From an uncultured Johnsonella sp. (lineage in GTDB: Bacteria; Bacillota; Clostridia; Lachnospirales; Lachnospiraceae), in the NCBI GenBank assembly GCA_900766185.1, contig CAAFUL010000063.1, positions 1 through 36,333 on the forward strand: a stretch of 36,333 nucleotides of DNA, read 5' to 3'. The notes under the pieces were generated by a model. That model was not told the DNA's origin and searched no databases. It worked only from the letters and a program-made list of their open reading frames with translations. A program made the translations under genes and the position numbers. Of this stretch, positions 16,361-24,568 are shown in pieces. Within the stretch, counting starts at the first letter, position 1. Every line of letters begins with the position of its first letter.

Positions 16361-19300
16361 GTTTCTTGCGGATTTTCCTGCTCCTTAGAGCCTTCCCCTG
16401 CAACTGCAACTTCAACATTTACCTTAATTAATTTATTGCTATAGCCTCTTGCCAGTATATGTATTGTATACTCACCTGCCTCATTAAAGAGTCCCGGCAT
16501 CAATGCAATTTTAGTGTCTTGAATCTCATAATAGTCATTCATGGATGTGCCGCCGGCACTTGCGGTATATACAAGTCTGCTGCTACCGTCAGGCTTACGC
16601 ATATTTATAGAAGTTATGTTGGAAAGGTAAGCTCTTGCTGCCGCCTCTTCACCTACCACCTGAACTTTCACTTCTTCACCTACTTTGTAAGCTGTACTAT
16701 CACTTTTTTCTGCGAGTGCAAGCCTTACATCAGGGTTGCTTTGGTTTACTTTAAGAGTGACATCATTGACCTTATAACCTGTAGCTTCTATCCTAAGTAC
16801 ATGATTTCCTACCATAGGAGGATTATAAGAGTTAAATGCTGACGGATAGATCTTCAGTTCTGTCTTATCAGCGTTAAACTCGTATTGTTTCAAATATGAA
16901 TCTGAACGAAGCACAGCACTGTTTCCATCCATACTAAGGCTTGTAATAGCAGCAAAGTATTCAGGATCGTCAGTGGTTAAGGTAAATACCTCTCCCTTAT
17001 CGGCAACTGTTCCCATGATTGCAGGTTGCACTTTTCCTACCTGATTTCTAAATGCGGTAGTGGTTCCGAGTAAACCGTCCTCAAGTACCAGCTTGATATC
17101 ACGAGGTCTTTCCTGTGTAATGCTTGAAGCACCTATTTCTTTAAAGCCTTCAAAGCTTAACTCCCTTTGCTCGTTGATTCTTACTTCTTTTACGGCATCA
17201 AGATAGTTCTCGAATTTATACAAGGTTGTAGCATCGGAGTTCATTACATAATCAACTTTTGAAACATCAAACCACCTTTTTACTACAGCCTTGGAACTTT
17301 CGTTATTTCTTCCAAGCTCATTTAATATAAGTGCATTTATAAGCAGGTCATGGTTAAACTGACAGTTTCCGTTAACATAGCCGCCTATACCCGCCTCCGA
17401 ATCAAAACTTGCAGATCCGCCGCTTTTTCCGCCGCCTGTAGCACTTGAAACAACATCTATTCTCTTAGTTTTAACCTTAGCCGGTGTATTTGCCGTGCTT
17501 AAAACACCGCTTGACTGAGTCTGAATGTTATTCTTAAGCACTTCAACCTTTTTACTTATAACCTGATAGCCGTCAGCATACAGACTTATAGTATAAATAC
17601 CCTCTTCATCGGTATTTATCTTTTTATCCACACCCTCGCCGCTACTTCCCGATATGGTCAGTAAGTCACCGATCACATACCAGTCTTTTATTCTTTCCAG
17701 CTCTATCACAGCACCTGAAGGCTTGGTAAGCAGAAGTCTTTTTGCAACAATTCTGATATCATTACCGAAACTTTCACCGTTTTCACCCTTGATGGTAAAC
17801 TTTATATCTCCACCGGTTACAGGGCTTGGAGTCGATGAGCTTAAAATCATTTTGAAATTAGTTGCATCAACCAAATGTATAGGTACGGTTCTTGTTTCTC
17901 TCACATAGCTTGAGGCAATATTTAAGTAGTATCTTCCTCTGTTTACTACATTGGACTGAGGAAGAGCTATCTTTATAACTCCGGTATTACCGTGACCGCT
18001 TTCTTTATAGGTTTCAAACATCATATTGCGGTTTAATATGTTGTACTCAGGATTAAGTACCTTTATATTGGTGATCTGATCAAACCATTGTTCATGATCT
18101 TCGTTTTCAAGTGCAAACTTAACTATTAACTCACCGTGCCCCATAGCATCTATTTTAGTATCTGGAGTCCAGTATTTTATAGGAGCTTTAACAATGGACT
18201 TACGCTCTCTTTCACCCTTAAGATCAAAAGTCGTATGGGTTAAGCTGTCCCTTACATTGCCCTCTTTATCATAATTATCAAGATAGTAATCAAATCTGGG
18301 TATACGACCGTTAGTTATTAAGTAGTCCGGCATATCCGAAGCACTTCCTGCCTGTGGAGCTGTAACTACCTCTCCTGCCTTAGTTTGATTAAGAACCACT
18401 TCCTGCACTGCACCGTCAGCATTTCTTGTAACCCTAAGTACCTTAGGGCTGCTTACCGTACTTCTCCACTTAACTATAGTTCCCTCATCATCAACCGGGC
18501 TTACCGAACCGCTTATATCCGTCCCGTCTACTTCAATAGTGTAATCCTGCCAGTTTCCGCTTGCAAACACTATTGATACATATCTTGCCCAACCTATCTC
18601 GGAATTTATCATTCTTGTTTGTGATTTTACAAGTAAGGACTCTGCATTGCTTGGGCTTGCCTTTTGAGTATCCTCTGTTCTATCTTCTACTTTGTCCTCT
18701 ACATCGGCTTCTTTTTTATCTTCCGCCTTGTCTTCTTTCTTGGGCTTTTTATAGGCATCCGGATCTTTGCCTTCAGCTATGTACTTTTGCCTCCATCTTT
18801 CTATGGAAGCGGAACTTGTTGCATCCGGTTTCTTTGAAGCGGTATCTTCTTTTTTATCTTCCGCCGGCTTTACACTGTTTTGTTTATTTTCAGCTACAGA
18901 ACTATCTTTCTTATCTTCTACAGCCTTATTGTCTTCTAAAGTTTTCTTATCTTCGGCAATAGCCTTATCTTTTGCAACCTTCTTATCTTCGGTAATAGCC
19001 TTATCTTCTGCAACCTTCTTATCTTCGGCAAAGGCTTTATTATCTTTCTGAATGTTACCGGCATCATGTTCATTGCTGCTAATATTGCCATTTTGTTGTT
19101 TATCTTCTAATTGACTGTTATTAAAAGCCTTATCTTCCTTAACGGTATTGTCAGTTGTTGTATCCTGCTTTGTATTACCCTCTGTAGGAAGTGAGGCTTT
19201 TGAATCATTTGAGGTCAAAGAGCTTCCTGAACTTCCTGAACCGCCTGAACCTCCTGAGCCGCCGGAACTTCCAAAACCGCCGGATACCTTTGCAGACTTA

Positions 19301-19791
19301 TTTTGAGTAGCGTTTGTTACAGGTTTTACGCTGCTATATCCCGGCTTTTTTGACTTTTGTACTTTGCCGTCTTTATCTACGATCCTTCCTTCGGCATTAA
19401 GTGTATATCCGTCAGGTGTAGTTGTATTTACGGCCAAACTTCCATCTTTATAGAAAAAGTAATCATACTCATCTACTACCTGCCAAGACTTGAGCATCTG
19501 ACCTTGGCTTGCATCCTCTGCAGTACTTAAAAAGTACCAATTTCCATTAGCATCCTTAAACCATCCGGTCTTCATAGCACCTGTAACGGGATCAAAATAA
19601 TACCATGCATCTTTTATTTGTACCCATGATTTAAGCAAATTGTTTGCAGAGTCATAGTATTTCCATGTTCCATTCTCCTGTTTCCAAGTACCTTCCCCTT
19701 GTGCAAAGCTTGTATAGGGAACACTTTGCAAACTTAGACATACAGATGTAAATATACATAGTAATGACTTCCCGGCAAATGTTTTTCGCAT
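15010..19791 (-). CDS. Large secreted cell-wall protein with wall-binding repeats and DUF1533/HID-like domains
   Basis: A 1593-residue surface protein. Residues 1-30 are a signal peptide (KSLLCIFTSVCLSL..SFAQG). Residues 33-140 hold choline/glucan-binding-type wall repeats (GTWKYYDSANNLLKSW, AWYYFDPVTGAMKTGW, NWYFL). A Gly/Ser hinge (about 170-190) and an acidic-basic EDK-rich stalk (about 200-380) follow. Then come beta-rich segments ending in GY-type motifs (ISLYADGYQVISKKVEV, VLRIEATGYKVNDVTLKV, IHILARGYSNKLIKVNVEV) like DUF1533/Shr hemoglobin-interacting domains. A helical stretch lies at about 790-870 (FNHDLLINALILNELGR). Two tandem repeats of about 225 residues end the chain. No LPXTG motif; anchoring is by the N-terminal repeats. 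Ligand unknown; heme/hemoglobin or host-matrix binding are options. It has its own promoter and terminator. Confidence 0.8.
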   Translation of the reverse strand: MRKTFAGKSLLCIFTSVCLSLQSVPYTSFAQGEGTWKQENGTWKYYDSANNLLKSWVQIKDAWYYFDPVTGAMKTGWFKDANGNWYFLSTAEDASQGQMLKSWQVVDEYDYFFYKDGSLAVNTTTPDGYTLNAEGRIVDKDGKVQKSKKPGYSSVKPVTNATQNKSAKVSGGFGSSGGSGGSGGSGSSGSSLTSNDSKASLPTEGNTKQDTTTDNTVKEDKAFNNSQLEDKQQNGNISSNEHDAGNIQKDNKAFAEDKKVAEDKAITEDKKVAKDKAIAEDKKTLEDNKAVEDKKDSSVAENKQNSVKPAEDKKEDTASKKPDATSSASIERWRQKYIAEGKDPDAYKKPKKEDKAEDKKEADVEDKVEDRTEDTQKASPSNAESLLVKSQTRMINSEIGWARYVSIVFASGNWQDYTIEVDGTDISGSVSPVDDEGTIVKWRSTVSSPKVLRVTRNADGAVQEVVLNQTKAGEVVTAPQAGSASDMPDYLITNGRIPRFDYYLDNYDKEGNVRDSLTHTTFDLKGERERKSIVKAPIKYWTPDTKIDAMGHGELIVKFALENEDHEQWFDQITNIKVLNPEYNILNRNMMFETYKESGHGNTGVIKIALPQSNVVNRGRYYLNIASSYVRETRTVPIHLVDATNFKMILSSSTPSPVTGGDIKFTIKGENGESFGNDIRIVAKRLLLTKPSGAVIELERIKDWYVIGDLLTISGSSGEGVDKKINTDEEGIYTISLYADGYQVISKKVEVLKNNIQTQSSGVLSTANTPAKVKTKRIDVVSSATGGGKSGGSASFDSEAGIGGYVNGNCQFNHDLLINALILNELGRNNESSKAVVKRWFDVSKVDYVMNSDATTLYKFENYLDAVKEVRINEQRELSFEGFKEIGASSITQERPRDIKLVLEDGLLGTTTAFRNQVGKVQPAIMGTVADKGEVFTLTTDDPEYFAAITSLSMDGNSAVLRSDSYLKQYEFNADKTELKIYPSAFNSYNPPMVGNHVLRIEATGYKVNDVTLKVNQSNPDVRLALAEKSDSTAYKVGEEVKVQVVGEEAAARAYLSNITSINMRKPDGSSRLVYTASAGGTSMNDYYEIQDTKIALMPGLFNEAGEYTIHILARGYSNKLIKVNVEVAVAGEGSKEQENPQETLKKAPVVKSTEYSKTVNMPYNRYYKLVFDTDTMSSEEVYKFINSDEAMVEVNGVKYGKKENFNRSGIVNSYVSYNDGSLWLSADGFTKEENIVKITVPGYEVLSEQVDKAVTPPNLTFKEADNTGSDRLKLEFDTSTVYMQDYLENIKRGKIPFKISVNGGTFTKVSYRSERISKGKYKFIENSAYGTLTGIELSLEDVDMTKPVNITLELGGYKAVNTSYISAKKLKAAPLVKSFEYSRIERMPFNRYYELVFDKDKMSVADIYEFINSDAAVVEVNGVKYSKRENFNGRDVSKSYVAYDDATMWLSPDGLNKDVNTVKITVDGYEPVEYKITKEVKSPTVTFKKADYFGSDRAVLSFDTNSLFVKDYLEEIKRGRTPFKVKVNGTELNKVIFSRDKVSRGNYKIVENSAYGTVTGLELSLEGVDLSKTVNISIELEGYKPVDLNYTK

Positions 19792-19884
19792 ATTTATCCT
19801 CCATTATATATAGTCTTAAAGCCCCTTCTAATATTTATCACCCAAAGTTGGCTTAAGTACAAAAAACTTCAAATTTCTACATAA

Positions 19885-19898
19885 TTAGTATATACTAA
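19885..19898. promoter_or_regulatory. Palindrome just downstream of the wall-protein promoter
   Basis: TTAGTATATACTAA is a perfect 14-bp palindrome placed around +6 to +19 of the predicted transcript, a fitting site for a repressor or an mRNA-stabilising hairpin. Confidence 0.35.
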
Positions 19899-19909
19899 CA
19901 TGAAGCTTA

Positions 19910-19938
19910 AGTATATGTTAGCCTATGCTTACTGTCAA
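19910..19938 (-). promoter_or_regulatory. Sigma-A promoter of the wall-protein gene
   Basis: Minus strand: -35 TTGACA (19933-19938), 17-base spacer, -10 TATACT (19910-19915). This is an almost ideal promoter. The leader to the ATG at 19791 is about 110 bases, and AATGGAGGAT precedes the start. Confidence 0.75.
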
Positions 19939-19992
19939 TAAATACACAATCTTGTTTCTTATAAAATACCAAATTACAGTTAAGCCGGATCA

Positions 19993-20195
19993 GATGTATA
20001 ATATATACCTGAAGATAAGTTTTAATCCGCCATATTATGCATATATTTCTATCAGACTGATGTTTGCATTTATCTGCTATATTATACATATATACTTATC
20101 AGACTACTGTGGCATTCATCCTCATCTAAGCTATAAATAAGAGTTAAACTTTTTTATTTTTTGACAAAGGCAAATTACTTACTTAAACTTTAATA
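19993..20195 (+). repeat. Dispersed repeat, copy B, with internal duplication
   Basis: Homologous to 2955-3113. It carries an extra internal copy of a roughly 50-base unit: CATATTATGCATATATTTCTATCAGACT near 20030 and TATATTATACATATATACTTATCAGACT near 20078. It fills most of the 532-base gap between the divergent wall-protein and CYTH genes. The remainder (20196-20323) is AT-rich, with a TTGACA and a TATAAT near 20217-20235 that are only 6 bases apart, so no promoter is called. Confidence 0.55.
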
Positions 20196-20323
20196 AACCA
20201 TTAAACCGTCTTTCTATTTGACAATATTGTATAATCAGTATTAAGCTATTAAAACAGTTACAATAATTTTAGTTTTAGTAAATATATATAAATTTTAGTT
20301 TATTTTTTAACAAGGAGTTTATT

Positions 20324-20788
20324 TTGAAAAATTATGAGATAGAAAGGAAGTTTCTTCCGGCTAATGACAAAGAAGTATTATCAATAATAAAAGATTTACC
20401 CTATAGATACATGGTACAGGGCTATCTTAATTTAAGACCTGTAGTGCGTGTAAGAAAGGAAGACAATGAGTATTACCTTACCTATAAAGGAGAAGGAAGC
20501 ATTGCAAAGGAAGAGTACAACCTAAAACTTAATGAAGAAAGTTTTTATAATCTTCTAAAAAAATGTGACGGTAATATAATTGAAAAAGAACGCTATAATG
20601 TTAAGTTAAGCAATAAACTTGTTGCAGAGGTGGATATTTTTCAGGGAAAGTTTGAAGGGCTTATACTTATAGAAGTGGAGTTTGAGAATGTTGAGGAGGC
20701 TAAAGTCTTTGCGGCTCCTGATTGGTTCGGTAGGGATGTAAGTTATGAAAAAGAGTACCACAATGCATATATGAGTACATTGGCATAG
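20324..20788 (+). CDS. CYTH domain phosphatase (triphosphate tunnel family)
   Basis: A 154-residue CYTH protein and the only plus-strand gene. The diagnostic N-terminal EIERKF (ExExK) is at residues 4-9. Alternating charged strands follow, with metal and phosphate ligands (VRVRKEDNEYYLTYKG, KERYNV, LILIEVEFE). Bacterial members hydrolyse inorganic triphosphate or related triphosphates; the substrate is not predictable here. The start is a TTG with AAGGAG seven bases upstream; no in-frame ATG serves better. It faces rnfB convergently, with a strong hairpin between them. Confidence 0.85.
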   Translation: MKNYEIERKFLPANDKEVLSIIKDLPYRYMVQGYLNLRPVVRVRKEDNEYYLTYKGEGSIAKEEYNLKLNEESFYNLLKKCDGNIIEKERYNVKLSNKLVAEVDIFQGKFEGLILIEVEFENVEEAKVFAAPDWFGRDVSYEKEYHNAYMSTLA

Positions 20789-20823
20789 CGGACGAGAGGG
20801 GAAATTCCCCTCCCGTTTACCGC
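20788..20823. terminator. Hairpin between convergent CYTH and rnfB genes
   Basis: GCGG and CCGC ends, with GAGGGGAA/TTCCCCTC arms, make a very stable stem that starts at the last base of the CYTH stop codon. There is no T-tract on either side. It probably protects or separates the two convergent transcripts. Confidence 0.6.
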
Positions 20824-20831
20824 ATTTACCT

Positions 20832-21656
20832 CTAAGCTATCTCCTGCTCAACAGTAACCAATTTATCTGAAATAATTACCTTAGTCGGACACTTCATAGC
20901 ACATCTTCCGCACTCAATACATTTACTGTAATCAACCAAGGCAACATTTCCCACCATGTGTATAGCATCATCCTGACATTGCTTAACGCACATAGTACAG
21001 CCTATACAGCCTACGCTGCACTTATCTTTTACAGTCTTACCCTTATCCTGTGAGTTACACTGTACCAAGGTCTTTGCCTTATAAGGTACCATGTCTATAA
21101 GTTTCTTAGGACAGGCAGTTACGCACTTGCCGCAGGCTACGCACTTTTCCTTATCAACCAAGGCTATTCCGTCAACTATATGTATTGAGTCGAATTCACA
21201 AGCCTTTACACAGGAACCGTAGCCCATACAGCCGTATTCACAAGACTTTCCGCCTGCTCCAGGTACAACCATTGCACCGTTACAGTCATACAGTCCTGAA
21301 TATGTATAGAGTTTTTTAGTGTAGTTGCAATTTCCCTTGCACTTTACAAAGGCAACTTTTTTCTCACTTGCACCTACATCATCAACTCCCATAATAACTG
21401 CAATCTTAGCTGCTACAGGCTGTCCTCCGACCGGGCACTGATTAACTTTTGCTTCACCGCTTGCTATAGCTTTTGCCAAGCCGTCACAACCCGGATATCC
21501 GCAAGCACCGCAGTTATTGCCCGGGAGCGCTTCTCTTACCTGTATTTCCTTCTCATCTACTTCTACTTTAAAAACTTCACTTGCTATACCAAGCAAAACG
21601 CCTATTAAAATACCTACTATACCTACCGTTACGGTAGCAATTACAATAGCTGCCAT
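20832..21656 (-). CDS. rnfB: Rnf complex subunit RnfB (ferredoxin-type)
   Basis: Membrane-anchored iron-sulfur subunit that takes electrons from ferredoxin in the ferredoxin:NAD+ oxidoreductase. One membrane helix (residues 3-25) is followed by a four-cysteine domain (Cys49, 52, 57, 74; NNCGACGYPGCDGL). Several ferredoxin motifs come next, including CVACGKCVTACP, CIGCTMCVKQC and CIECGRCAMKCP. At 274 residues it is typical of clostridial RnfB. It is the last gene of the six-gene operon, 9 bases after rnfA, with ATAGGAGGT before the ATG. Confidence 0.95.
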   Translation of the reverse strand: MAAIVIATVTVGIVGILIGVLLGIASEVFKVEVDEKEIQVREALPGNNCGACGYPGCDGLAKAIASGEAKVNQCPVGGQPVAAKIAVIMGVDDVGASEKKVAFVKCKGNCNYTKKLYTYSGLYDCNGAMVVPGAGGKSCEYGCMGYGSCVKACEFDSIHIVDGIALVDKEKCVACGKCVTACPKKLIDMVPYKAKTLVQCNSQDKGKTVKDKCSVGCIGCTMCVKQCQDDAIHMVGNVALVDYSKCIECGRCAMKCPTKVIISDKLVTVEQEIA

Positions 21657-21665
21657 ACATACCTC

Positions 21666-22241
21666 CTATATAAGCCCTGAGAATCCGAAGAATGCTATAG
21701 CCATAAGACCTGCGGTTATTAATGTTATAGGCATTCCCTTCATCACATGCGGTATTGTATTAAACTCTATTTTCTCCCTGATACCTGCCATAAGTATTAT
21801 AGCCAAGGCAAATCCGCAAGAAGTTCCCACTCCGTACAAAAGGCTTTCTAAAAAGTTATACTGCTTTGCAACATTATCCAAAGCAACTCCAAGCACCGCA
21901 CAGTTTGTAGTTATAAGAGGCAGGAACACTCCCAAAGACTCATATAAACTTGGCATATTCTTTTTAAGTACCATTTCAACAAACTGCACCAAGGCTGCGA
22001 TAACCAAGATAAATACTATAGTTTGCATATATTCAAGTTTTAACGGAATAAGCACATGAGTATATATCAAACTCGCTGCCATAGAAGATATGGTAATAAC
22101 AAATATAACCGCCATTCCCATACCGCTTGAAGTTTCAACCTTCTTGGATACACCTAAAAACGGACACAGTCCTAAAAATCTGCTTAGCACCACATTATGC
22201 ACAAGTGATGCCGATATAAGAATTAATATTAACTCCTTCAT
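21666..22241 (-). CDS. rnfA: Rnf complex membrane subunit RnfA
   Basis: A 191-residue, six-helix membrane protein of the RnfA/NqrE family. Signature stretches include VVLSRFLGLCPFLGVSKK at residues 17-34 and LPLITTNCAVLGVALD around residue 107, each with a conserved Cys. Paired with RnfE, it shares an in-membrane 2Fe-2S cluster in related complexes. TAAGGGGGAAA precedes the ATG, 9 bases after rnfE. Confidence 0.95.
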   Translation of the reverse strand: MKELILILISASLVHNVVLSRFLGLCPFLGVSKKVETSSGMGMAVIFVITISSMAASLIYTHVLIPLKLEYMQTIVFILVIAALVQFVEMVLKKNMPSLYESLGVFLPLITTNCAVLGVALDNVAKQYNFLESLLYGVGTSCGFALAIILMAGIREKIEFNTIPHVMKGMPITLITAGLMAIAFFGFSGLI

Positions 22242-22250
22242 ATTTCCCCC

Positions 22251-22934
22251 TTACTGCTTAGACGGGCATGATGATGATGCACCACATCCGCTACATCCGC
22301 CGCAAGCCGGCTGTCCTTCACCTTCCTTTTTCTCTACATTGGTAGCACTTGGTGCTTTGAATTTATTTTGTAAGGCTGTGAGCAAAGCCAGTACAAAGAA
22401 AGCACCCGGAGCCAAAACAAATATAGATATATGATAGTCGCTTGGAATTATCTCATAACCGAATACAGAGCCTCCGCCGAGAAGTTCCCTGCACATACCT
22501 ATTACTGTAAGTGCTATGGTAAATCCAAGCCCCATTCCAAGACCGTCAAGGAAGGAAAGCCATGCTTTATTTTTAGAAGCATAAGCCTCGGCTCTTCCGA
22601 GTATAATACAGTTTACAACTATAAGAGGTATATATATACCGAGTGCCGCATTTAAGCTTGGTAAGAAACCTTCTATTAAAAGCTGCACTACCGTAACCAA
22701 AGAAGCAACTATAACTATAAAAGCCGGTATACGCACCCTATCTGGTATAACATTTCTAAATATTGATATCAGCCAGTTGGACATCATAAGTACCACCAAG
22801 GTGGAAAGTCCCATACCCAAGCCGTTAACAGCGGATGTAGTTACCGCAAGAGTCGGACACATTCCAAGCATAAGTACAAAGGTAGGGTTTTCTTTTACAA
22901 TACCGTTATATAATCTTTCCATAGACTCATTCAT
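22251..22934 (-). CDS. rnfE: Rnf complex membrane subunit RnfE
   Basis: A 227-residue RnfE/NqrD family membrane protein with six helices. Conserved elements include NPTFVLMLGMCPTLAVTTSA and YIPLIVVNCIILGRAEA, with the paired cysteines expected to share an iron-sulfur cluster with RnfA. The C-terminus has a Cys/Gly-rich tail (ACGGCSGCGASSSCPSKQ) beyond the family core, which could bind metal. It lies 12 bases after rnfG. Confidence 0.94.
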   Translation of the reverse strand: MNESMERLYNGIVKENPTFVLMLGMCPTLAVTTSAVNGLGMGLSTLVVLMMSNWLISIFRNVIPDRVRIPAFIVIVASLVTVVQLLIEGFLPSLNAALGIYIPLIVVNCIILGRAEAYASKNKAWLSFLDGLGMGLGFTIALTVIGMCRELLGGGSVFGYEIIPSDYHISIFVLAPGAFFVLALLTALQNKFKAPSATNVEKKEGEGQPACGGCSGCGASSSCPSKQ

Positions 22935-22946
22935 AACTATCCCTCC

Positions 22947-23558
22947 TTACTTTATATAATTTTTAACGAAATAAACGGCAACATTTACAGCATTGGTAAC
23001 CGCATTACTGGTAATAGTAGCACCGCTTATAGCGTTGATTTGATTATCTGAGCTTGCTCCGGTTTTGGTTACTTCAAAACTGTCAACCTGTTTTCCTGCA
23101 AACTGAGTATAAAACTCAGGCTCTTTAGCCCTCATACCAAGACCCGGAGTCTCGGCAATAGTAAGAAAGGCTATACCTGTAACTTTTAAGTCCTTATCTA
23201 TACCTACGGTTATCTGAACTTCACCGCCGTATCCGTCTTTTGAATTGGTTATAAGCACATGACCTATTACATTGCCATCTTTATCTAAGGCATCATTTAC
23301 CTCGTCTACTCCTACATTTCCATAACCAAGTTCGGTCAAGGCCTGAGAATTTTCAGTTATAGCTGCCATTGCATCGGTGTTTTCCTTAAAATCACCGGCT
23401 TCGCTGAAAACTTCCTGATAAGCCTTTTTCTTCGCATTTAATTTAGCCTCTGCTATAGGACCTTTTGTAATTTCATATACTGTTCCAAGTGATACACCGG
23501 ATATAAGAGTTATCAAGCAGAGTATAATAGCATCCTTTATAAATCCACCTTTTTTCAT
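22947..23558 (-). CDS. rnfG: Rnf complex flavoprotein subunit RnfG
   Basis: A 203-residue protein with one N-terminal membrane helix and an extracytoplasmic FMN-binding domain. The covalent FMN site is Thr181 in NAISGATITS, the motif recognised by the flavin transferase ApbE. GYGGEVQITVGID and ETPGLGMRA are typical of the domain. Its ATG overlaps the rnfD stop by 4 bases (ATGA). Confidence 0.94.
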   Translation of the reverse strand: MKKGGFIKDAIILCLITLISGVSLGTVYEITKGPIAEAKLNAKKKAYQEVFSEAGDFKENTDAMAAITENSQALTELGYGNVGVDEVNDALDKDGNVIGHVLITNSKDGYGGEVQITVGIDKDLKVTGIAFLTIAETPGLGMRAKEPEFYTQFAGKQVDSFEVTKTGASSDNQINAISGATITSNAVTNAVNVAVYFVKNYIK

Positions 23559-24568
23559 GCTGCTTTCTTCCTCCTTCCGAACGCTTTCGGTATTGTAACT
23601 CTTTCCAAAAGAGGTACAATTATATTACCTATAATTATTGCATAAGATACACCCTCGGCACTTCCTCCGAAAAGTCTGAAAAGTCCTGTAAGTATACCTA
23701 TAAATACTGCAAATAATATCTGTCCGAGTTTGGTAATAGGTCTTGTGGCATAGTCGGTAGCCATAAAGAAAGCACCGAAGATAAGACCGCCGGCGAATAA
23801 ATGACCAAGCACAAAGTATATATTATGTTCTCCGAAAATAAATACGAATATCGCTACGGTAAGTATATAAGTTACAGGTATCTCAAAAGATATAACTTTT
23901 CTTGCAAGAAGATATACAGCACCTATTAAAAGAGCTATAACAGATACCTCTCCTATAGTTCCGGGTATAGTTCCTATAAATAACTTGTTCAAGTTATATA
24001 AATTGTAGAAAGTATTGCTTCCTGCTGCAGCGGTTGCGCCTGAAGTTGCAGAAACGGTAGCTCCTGATACGGCGGCTGTAGCTTTAAGTGCCGCAAGCGG
24101 TGTAGGAGTTGACAAAGAATCAAATCCCAATTGCTTAGAAGTAAAGTCCGTCATCTTTCCTGCAAACGATATAAGAAGAAAACATCTTGCAGCGAGTGCC
24201 GGGTTCATCCAGTTTTGTCCAAGCCCTCCATATAACTGCTTTACAACCACTATAGCAAATATTGCACCGAGTACCGGGATCCACACCGGTATCTGCGGCG
24301 GCATATTAAGTGCAAGAATCATACCTGTTACAGCAGCAGAATAATCTCCTATGCTTACAGGCTTTTTAACCACTTTACAAAACACATACTCTGTAGCTAC
24401 AGCAGCTGCCACAGTCAATATAATTACCGCAAGACTGTAGAATCCGAAGTTCCAGACCCCAAAAGCCGCAGCCGGAAGCATGGATATAAGCACATCTCTC
24501 ATAATATCCTTGGTGCTGCTTGCTGCCCTTACATGAGGTGATGAAGATACATTATAAAATTCTGCCAT
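23555..24568 (-). CDS. rnfD: Rnf complex membrane subunit RnfD
   Basis: A 337-residue RnfD/NqrB family protein with about nine to ten helices. The expected covalent FMN site is Thr156 in DSLSTPTPLAALK. GGLGQNWMNPALAARCF and FFMATDYATRPITKLGQ are family signatures. It is thought to form part of the ion-conducting core. Its ATG overlaps the rnfC stop codon by one base (TAATG), and its own stop overlaps rnfG. Confidence 0.95.
   Translation of the reverse strand: MAEFYNVSSSPHVRAASSTKDIMRDVLISMLPAAAFGVWNFGFYSLAVIILTVAAAVATEYVFCKVVKKPVSIGDYSAAVTGMILALNMPPQIPVWIPVLGAIFAIVVVKQLYGGLGQNWMNPALAARCFLLISFAGKMTDFTSKQLGFDSLSTPTPLAALKATAAVSGATVSATSGATAAAGSNTFYNLYNLNKLFIGTIPGTIGEVSVIALLIGAVYLLARKVISFEIPVTYILTVAIFVFIFGEHNIYFVLGHLFAGGLIFGAFFMATDYATRPITKLGQILFAVFIGILTGLFRLFGGSAEGVSYAIIIGNIIVPLLERVTIPKAFGRRKKAA

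Noticed and set aside
18561..18962. Plus-strand open frame rich in Leu/Tyr opposite the wall protein
   Set aside because: It is a shadow of the EDK-rich stalk codons and has no start signal.
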